From an uncultured Atopobiaceae bacterium (lineage in GTDB: Bacteria; Actinomycetota; Coriobacteriia; Coriobacteriales; Atopobiaceae), in assembly GCA_947303905.1 (NCBI GenBank), contig CAMYZR010000077.1, positions 1-6,718 of the forward strand: a stretch of DNA of 6,718 nucleotides, written 5' to 3'. The notes beneath the pieces are model-generated. The model saw only the letters and a program-made list of their open reading frames with translations, had not been told where the DNA came from and did not search any database. Positions 1-4,392 of the stretch are shown here, one piece after another. The first letter of the stretch is position 1. Each line of letters opens with the position of its first letter. Position numbers and translations under genes: made by a program.

Positions 1-51
1 CGCAAGGAGGCGAGTCTCCACAAACGGGCCCTTCTTGAGACTTCTGCTCAT
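1..51 (-). CDS. rpsS: Ribosomal protein S19 (uS19), N-terminal 17 codons only
   Basis: The minus strand from 51 reads MSRSLKKGPFVETRLLA, the characteristic S19 N-terminus (RSLKKGPFV), before the window ends; the frame is open at the edge. S19 sits in the head of the 30S subunit and contacts 16S rRNA and S13. The ATG at 51 is preceded by a TAGGAG ribosome binding site about nine bases upstream. Only 31 bases separate it from the rplB stop codon, and S19 after L2 is the standard S10-operon order, so co-transcription is expected. The gene is partial because the window cuts it, not because it is broken. The fragment is short, but the motif and gene order make the call firm. Confidence 0.95.
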   Translation of the reverse strand, partial: MSRSLKKGPFVETRLLA

Positions 52-82
52 TCTTTCGATCTCCTACTACTCGTGTTTCAGG

Positions 83-925
<843 letters not shown>

Positions 926-1002
926 TACGTACCTTTCCCTTCTTCTTCCGTTGGCCGCCCCGCTTAAGGGTGTGGACGGGACGACACCGGATTACCACGG
1001 TA

Positions 1003-1025
1003 CCGCGCGTATCCATCACACGCGG
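1003..1025 (-). promoter_or_regulatory. Second hairpin in the rplW-rplB spacer
   Basis: The minus-strand RNA CCGCGTGTG / TACGCGCGG can pair over nine base pairs (two G-U) around a five-base loop. It lies eight bases downstream of the first hairpin. The side-by-side arrangement resembles ribosomal-protein leader architecture, but no specific known leader family was recognised. Confidence 0.45.
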
Positions 1026-1033
1026 CATACGAG

Positions 1034-1057
1034 CCTTGGCCCCCTTTGGGACCAAGG
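1034..1057 (-). promoter_or_regulatory. Strong hairpin after rplW
   Basis: The minus-strand RNA can form CCTTGGTCCC / GGGGCCAAGG: ten pairs including one G-U, closing a four-base AAAG loop. It begins 12 bases after the rplW stop codon. No T-tract follows, which argues against rho-independent termination and fits the need to read on into rplB. It could protect the 3' end of a processed rplC-rplD-rplW message or bind a ribosomal protein as a feedback site. The pairing is read directly from the sequence; the function is unproven. Confidence 0.55.
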
Positions 1058-1068
1058 CGAATTACCAA

Positions 1069-1371
1069 CTAGTCCTCAGCTGCCTGCTGGGGAGCGAAGA
1101 CCTCGATCTGCTCGCCGGCGGCGATGGTGACGATGGCCTTCTTCCAAGTGCGGGTCTTGCCATACTGATAGCGGACGCGCTTGTTCTTGGCCTTTGCCCA
1201 CATGGTGTTGACCTTGACGACGTGCACGCCGAAGAGCTTCTCGACGGCAGCGGCAATCTCCTCCTTGGGAGCGGTGCGGGCAACCTCGAAGGTGTACTTG
1301 CCCTGCTCCATGAGGTCGAACGAACGCTCGGTCACGATCGGGCGGATGATGACATCGTATGCGGTCTGCAT
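1069..1371 (-). CDS. rplW: Ribosomal protein L23 (uL23)
   Basis: A complete 100-residue protein, normal for bacterial L23. L23 lies at the exit of the ribosomal tunnel and is the docking site for trigger factor and the signal recognition particle. The sequence shows the expected opening (DVIIRPIVTERS, residues 6-17), the central FGVHVVKVNTM segment (47-57) and the basic hairpin RVRYQYGKTRTWKKAIV (65-81). The start at 1371 is preferred over an upstream in-frame ATG (1425) because the ATG overlaps the rplD stop as TAATG, because a GAGGAGGT site lies about nine bases upstream inside rplD, and because the family begins here. The one-base overlap implies translational coupling to L4. Confidence 0.97.
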   Translation of the reverse strand: MQTAYDVIIRPIVTERSFDLMEQGKYTFEVARTAPKEEIAAAVEKLFGVHVVKVNTMWAKAKNKRVRYQYGKTRTWKKAIVTIAAGEQIEVFAPQQAAED

Positions 1372-1997
1372 TACGCGAGCACCTCCTCGAGCTGCTTGGC
1401 AACCTCGGTGGTCATGACCAGGCAAGCGTTGTCGATGAGATAACGGGTGTTGGCCTCGGAGATGCCGATGACCTCGACCTTGGGGATGTTGCGGAACGAC
1501 AGGTAGGTGATGACGTCGTCGTCGGGGACAACGATGGTCACGCGCTTGCCGTCGATGCCGAGCGCCTTGAGGATGGCGACGGCCTTCTTGGTGGCGGGCT
1601 CGTCGAAGGAGAGGGAGTCGAGCAGGATGAGCTCGGAGTCAGCCAGCTTGCCGGAAAGCACCGAGCGCATGGCGAGCTTCTTCTCCTTGTTGTTGGCACG
1701 CTTGGCATGGCTGCGGGGGGTAGGCCCGAAGATCACGCCGCCGCCGGTCCACTGGCCGGCACGCGTGGAGCCCTGGCGGGCACGGCCGGTGCCCTTCTGG
1801 CGGTAGGGCTTCTTGCCACCACCGGAGACGTCGTGGCGGTTCTTGACGGAATGGGTGCCCTGGCGCAGGCTGGCCTCGAAGGCGACTACCACCTGATGCA
1901 CCACGGGGCTGTTCGGCTCGATGCCGAACACGTCAGAGGAGAGCTCGACGGTTCCGACCGCCTGTCCCTCGACGTTCTTGACTTCGATGTTGGACAT
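1371..1997 (-). CDS. rplD: Ribosomal protein L4 (uL4)
   Basis: A complete 208-residue protein of typical length. L4 binds domain I of 23S rRNA, and its extended loop lines the narrow part of the exit tunnel; in E. coli it also represses its own S10 operon. The loop is clear: GGGKKPYRQKGTGRARQGS (59-77) followed by GGGVIFGPTPRSHAKR (85-100), both strongly conserved. The globular part follows, ending in the usual short helix (TTEVAKQLEEVLA). The ATG at 1997 has a near-consensus AAGGAGG six bases upstream. It follows rplC after 44 bases and overlaps rplW by one base. Whether L4 acts as a repressor here cannot be judged from the protein sequence. Confidence 0.98.
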   Translation of the reverse strand: MSNIEVKNVEGQAVGTVELSSDVFGIEPNSPVVHQVVVAFEASLRQGTHSVKNRHDVSGGGKKPYRQKGTGRARQGSTRAGQWTGGGVIFGPTPRSHAKRANNKEKKLAMRSVLSGKLADSELILLDSLSFDEPATKKAVAILKALGIDGKRVTIVVPDDDVITYLSFRNIPKVEVIGISEANTRYLIDNACLVMTTEVAKQLEEVLA

Positions 1998-2041
1998 CTC
2001 TTGTCCTCCTTGGGAGCCTAAAGGCTTCTAACGTGGGGCCC

Positions 2042-2662
2042 TTAGGCCATGCGAATCTGGACGAGGGCGTTCTTGCCACCGGGCACGGCACCCTTGATGA
2101 GCATGAGGTTCTGCTCCTCATCGATGCGGACGAGCTTGAGGTTCTTGACCGTGACGCGCTCATCGCCCATGTGACCGGCCATGTGGAGACCCTTGCGGAC
2201 GCGCGCGGGGTAGGCGCACTGACCGATGGAGCCCGGCTTGCGCTGGTTGCGGGAGCCGTGGGTCATGGGTCCACGATGGAAGTTCCAGCGCTTGATGGTG
2301 CCCTGGAAGCCCTTGCCCTTGGAGGTGCCGGTGACGTCGACTGCCTTGACGTCAGCGAACAGAGCGACGGTGACCTGGTCGCCAGTGCTGTACTCGCTTG
2401 CGTCCTCGACACGAACCTCGCGCAGGTAGCGCATCGGCTCGACGCCCTGGGCGGCGAAGTGGCCAGCGAGCGGCTTGTTGACGTGCTTGGACTTGATGTC
2501 GCCAAAGCCGATCTGGACGGCCTCGTAGCCGTCGGTCGCCTTGGTCTTTACCTGCGACACCGTGCAGGGGCCAGCCTGGATGACGGTGACGGGCACGACG
2601 TTGTCGTTCTCATCCCACACCTGAGTCATCCCGATCTTGCGGCCGAGAATCGTGTTGACCAT
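2042..2662 (-). CDS. rplC: Ribosomal protein L3 (uL3)
   Basis: A complete 206-residue protein, the usual bacterial size. L3 is one of the first proteins to bind 23S rRNA, and its extended loop reaches the peptidyl-transferase centre. It shows the N-terminus MVNTILGRKIGMTQVWDE, the central VDVTGTSKGKGFQGTIKRW (108-126), the loop region RGPMTHGSRNQRKPGSIGQ (130-148) and the signature MAGHMGDERVTVKNLKLV (161-178). Gln148 aligns by eye with the glutamine that is methylated in E. coli L3. The frame stays open 86 codons upstream, but the true start is the ATG at 2662: conservation begins there and AAGGAAAGGA precedes it by about seven bases. It is the first ribosomal gene here; rpsJ is not upstream of it. 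Confidence 0.97.
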   Translation of the reverse strand: MVNTILGRKIGMTQVWDENDNVVPVTVIQAGPCTVSQVKTKATDGYEAVQIGFGDIKSKHVNKPLAGHFAAQGVEPMRYLREVRVEDASEYSTGDQVTVALFADVKAVDVTGTSKGKGFQGTIKRWNFHRGPMTHGSRNQRKPGSIGQCAYPARVRKGLHMAGHMGDERVTVKNLKLVRIDEEQNLMLIKGAVPGGKNALVQIRMA

Positions 2663-2665
2663 CTC

Positions 2666-2695
2666 TGGTCCTTTCCTTCGGCGGTCATGGGACCA
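2666..2695 (-). promoter_or_regulatory. Possible sequestration of the rplC ribosome binding site
   Basis: TGGTCC (2695-2690, minus strand) is perfectly complementary to GGACCA (2671-2666), which includes the last three bases (GGA) of the Shine-Dalgarno stretch AAGGAAAGGA of rplC. The loop is 18 bases. An alternative, GGTC-CCAT-GACC (2694-2683), uses the same upstream arm and would free the site. This could be a translational on/off switch; with only six pairs it could equally be chance. Confidence 0.3.
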
Positions 2696-2701
2696 TATTT
2701 G

Positions 2702-2719
2702 AGGCACACCCTTGTGCCT
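2702..2719 (-). promoter_or_regulatory. Hairpin just upstream of the rplC ribosome binding site
   Basis: The minus-strand RNA AGGCACA-AGGG-TGTGCCT is a perfect seven-pair stem with a four-base loop, ending 39 bases before the rplC start codon. It lies directly before the segment that can pair with the ribosome binding site. It may be part of a translational control element of L3, or only a stable leader stem. Confidence 0.4.
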
Positions 2720-2884
2720 TCCCCAGCGGACCGCATCCGACGTATGGCTGCCACCTTGTCTTTTTGTACGGTCACGGCCGCGAGCAGGTGCCCTTACACA
2801 GGTTGGGGCATGCAGTCGAGACAGAACAATCCCACAATTCAGCAGCTTTTCTATCTTAGCGGAGGGTTTTGGGGATACGCCCGG

Positions 2885-2929
2885 TTGTGGGGTTTCCACA
2901 ATCTCTCCACCAGGCACCAAGAGAGATTG
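2885..2929 (-). promoter_or_regulatory. Overlapping, mutually exclusive hairpins in the rplC leader
   Basis: In the minus-strand RNA, CAATCTCTC (2929-2921) pairs perfectly with GAGAGATTG (2907-2899) around a 13-base loop. The last three bases of that stem also begin TTGTGG (2901-2896), which pairs with CCACAA (2890-2885) around a five-base loop. Both stems cannot form together. The CCCACAA segment (2891-2885) also matches a second TTGTGGG downstream (2837-2831) over seven pairs. Such switching is typical of attenuators, but no T-tract follows either stem. It could instead be the 3' end structure of the ATP-grasp transcript. Confidence 0.4.
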
Positions 2930-2941
2930 GCCCGACGGGCC
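2929..2941 (-). terminator. Short GC-rich hairpin after the ATP-grasp gene, weak terminator candidate
   Basis: The minus-strand RNA GGCCC-GTC-GGGCC forms a five-pair GC stem about 48 bases after the ATP-grasp stop codon. It is followed by AATCTCTCTT, which is pyrimidine-rich but not a proper uridine run. It may end or pause transcription from the polysaccharide genes before the ribosomal operon; the lack of a T-tract keeps confidence low. Confidence 0.25.
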
Positions 2942-2989
2942 TGCCCCACCAGTCAGAAGCGTCGCGATGAATCGCTCTTGGACCAGCCA

Positions 2990-4324
2990 CTATTCCCGTG
3001 ACAGCGACTCCTCGTAGGCAGAGAGCACCCTGTCAAAATCCGTGTAACGGATGTACATGTTGCGCCCGGAGGTGTCAACGATTCTGAGCCTCTGGTTGAC
3101 AAGGCGCAGGATGTCACAAAGCTCTTCGGCGTTGTCTGTATGGAGGACCATCCTCCCAAGGAGCTGGTGCTGCCTGACCGTGTCTCCCGGGCGCACCAGC
3201 GTCTCCCACGTGATCTCGTTGATGGGGTCGGTGTCCGTTCCGTCGCATCGCGATGCGGAAAGCTCCCTGATGAAGTCCTCCCCCTCTATGCTGGAAACGG
3301 TGCCTTCCTGTTGTGCAAACAGGGCGTACATGGAAGCGCAATCCCTGAAGGCATGGGTCTGCGAGAGAGGCAGCTGGTCCTTTGTGTGTTTTACGCCGAG
3401 TTGGAGTTCGATCATCCACTTCAAGGCGTCGAAGCCCGTCATGCCCATGACCTTGTTGAAGGACATGTCCGCGCTGAGGCGATGGCCCATCTCGAGTACG
3501 TGGAACTGGCCGTCCCGGTATATCGCCTGAACGAAGGCAACGCCGTCACGGCATCCGCAACGCCTGAACACGCGAGTCACCCTTGGACTTACGTCGCGAA
3601 CCCAATCCTCCACATGGGTGTTGGCGGTCGATACGACAGAATACAGGCTGGTTGGATACCCTGGCTGCTCGAAGCTCAAGAGGCTGTACAAAAGCGAGGC
3701 CTCCCCCTCGGCCAGCACATAGAGATAGTGAAGCTGCTCGCCTTGAACGTACTCCTCGACCATCACATGTGGATTGCTGGAGACCTTGGTCGCCAGGTCC
3801 CAAGCACGGGCGAAGTCGTCCATGTCATAGCAGAAGCTCAACCCAATATTGCCACTGGAGTCAACCGGCTTGACCACCACGGGAAAGGGAATGTCATATT
3901 GAGCAACGGGAACACCGGTCCTAAGGTACTCCAGCACACCTTCGTCAATCTTGACATCCGGGATGACGGGCACGCCCTCCTCGCGACACGCCTCCTTGAA
4001 CTTGGCTTTGTTGCGAGCGTAACTCCAAGTCTGCTGGTCAAAGTAGCACGGCAGCCCCAGCCGCTCGCACAGGACGACCACGCGATCGAGGTTGAACTCG
4101 CTCACGGCCGAGTAGATGGCGTCAACGCCCTCCTGGCGGCACCTGCGCTCGAGCTCGTCGAGGTCCGCGGTGCTCACGTCCCAATGCTCGTCCGCCATTT
4201 GCTTGGCACGGGACAACTCATAGTCCGTATAGTCGGCAACGATAACGTGGCACCCCATGGCGCGAGCCTTGGCGATGACGTCAAAGATTCCCAGGGATCC
4301 TCCCAGAATCAGAAGTTTCCTCAT
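2990..4324 (-). CDS. ATP-grasp ligase, probably surface-glycan associated, substrate unknown
   Basis: A 444-residue soluble protein of the ATP-grasp superfamily, whose members activate a carboxylate as an acyl-phosphate with ATP and join it to an amine or thiol. A Rossmann-like pre-ATP-grasp domain comes first (LLILGGSLGIFDVI, residues 4-17). The ATP-binding part follows: NKAKFKEACREEGVPVIP (105-122), VVVKPVDSSGNIG (149-161) with the phosphate-binding lysine and loop, and the adenine-side MVEEYVQGEQL (188-198). The metal-site motif is EMGHR (278-282) where E-x-N-x-R is usual. A C-terminal domain (about 340-444) resembles that of carbamoyl-phosphate-synthase/biotin-carboxylase-like members. 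The ATG at 4324 is chosen over the one at 4363 because GAAAGG lies seven bases before it and it opens the Rossmann strand. It sits 68 bases after the flippase-glycosyltransferase gene, so a glycan or its precursor is a likely substrate; that is inference. Confidence 0.85.
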   Translation of the reverse strand: MRKLLILGGSLGIFDVIAKARAMGCHVIVADYTDYELSRAKQMADEHWDVSTADLDELERRCRQEGVDAIYSAVSEFNLDRVVVLCERLGLPCYFDQQTWSYARNKAKFKEACREEGVPVIPDVKIDEGVLEYLRTGVPVAQYDIPFPVVVKPVDSSGNIGLSFCYDMDDFARAWDLATKVSSNPHVMVEEYVQGEQLHYLYVLAEGEASLLYSLLSFEQPGYPTSLYSVVSTANTHVEDWVRDVSPRVTRVFRRCGCRDGVAFVQAIYRDGQFHVLEMGHRLSADMSFNKVMGMTGFDALKWMIELQLGVKHTKDQLPLSQTHAFRDCASMYALFAQQEGTVSSIEGEDFIRELSASRCDGTDTDPINEITWETLVRPGDTVRQHQLLGRMVLHTDNAEELCDILRLVNQRLRIVDTSGRNMYIRYTDFDRVLSAYEESLSRE

Positions 4325-4392
4325 CCCCCTGCCTTTCGTTGTCGGATGTAGCGCTCTTTGCATTCAGAGACTGCACCGGTAGCGAATTCAGC
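4325..4392 (-). other. Short spacer between the fusion gene and the ATP-grasp gene
   Basis: These 68 bases hold the ribosome binding site of the ATP-grasp gene (GAAAGG followed by CAGGGGG) and no convincing terminator or promoter. The two genes are therefore probably co-transcribed. Confidence 0.5.

Larger units (their letters stand above)
926..1068 (-). other. Long structured spacer between rplW and rplB
   Basis: Adjacent genes in this operon are normally separated by a few bases to a few tens of bases; this gap is 143. No plausible small gene is visible in it. It holds, in transcription order, a 10-bp hairpin (1034-1057), a 9-bp hairpin (1003-1025) and a weaker 5-bp one (969-988), followed by the rplB ribosome binding site. 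A short motif TGGTAAT-[T/C]-CG occurs twice, at the start of the spacer and after the second hairpin. No uridine run follows the hairpins, so they do not look like intrinsic terminators. An mRNA regulatory, processing or stability element is the natural reading, but this is inference. Confidence 0.6.
2663..2989 (-). other. Untranslated leader / intergenic region upstream of rplC
   Basis: These 327 bases separate the ATP-grasp gene from rplC. One minus-strand frame is open for much of it, but it shows no recognisable protein. Several inverted repeats are visible: 2929-2941, 2899-2929, 2885-2901, 2702-2719, and a pairing that involves the rplC ribosome binding site. I looked for paired -35 and -10 boxes and found none better than four matches per box at poor spacing, so the promoter of the ribosomal operon, if it lies here, is not identifiable by eye. 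The length and structure suit a 5' leader carrying the operon's control elements. rpsJ is not encoded here on either strand. Confidence 0.6.

Noticed and set aside
1998..2041. Small AGCC-TTTA-GGCT hairpin between rplC and rplD
   Set aside because: Only four base pairs; too short to support a regulatory call.
2780..2830. Possible -35/-10 promoter (TCGACT ... TGTAAG) upstream of rplC
   Set aside because: Only four of six matches in each box and a spacer of about 15 bases; similar matches arise often by chance, so it is not listed as a promoter.
2663..2920. An 86-codon N-terminal extension of L3 (ATG at 2920)
   Set aside because: The extension has no ribosomal protein character, spans the inverted repeats, and the strong ribosome binding site and family start lie at 2662.
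1359..3001. Long plus-strand open frames opposite rplD and rplC
   Set aside because: Mirror frames of highly conserved ribosomal genes in GC-rich sequence; no independent coding evidence.
3140..4351. Plus-strand open frame of 403 codons opposite the ATP-grasp gene
   Set aside because: The minus strand carries clear ATP-grasp motifs; the plus-strand translation has no recognisable domain and no convincing ribosome binding site.
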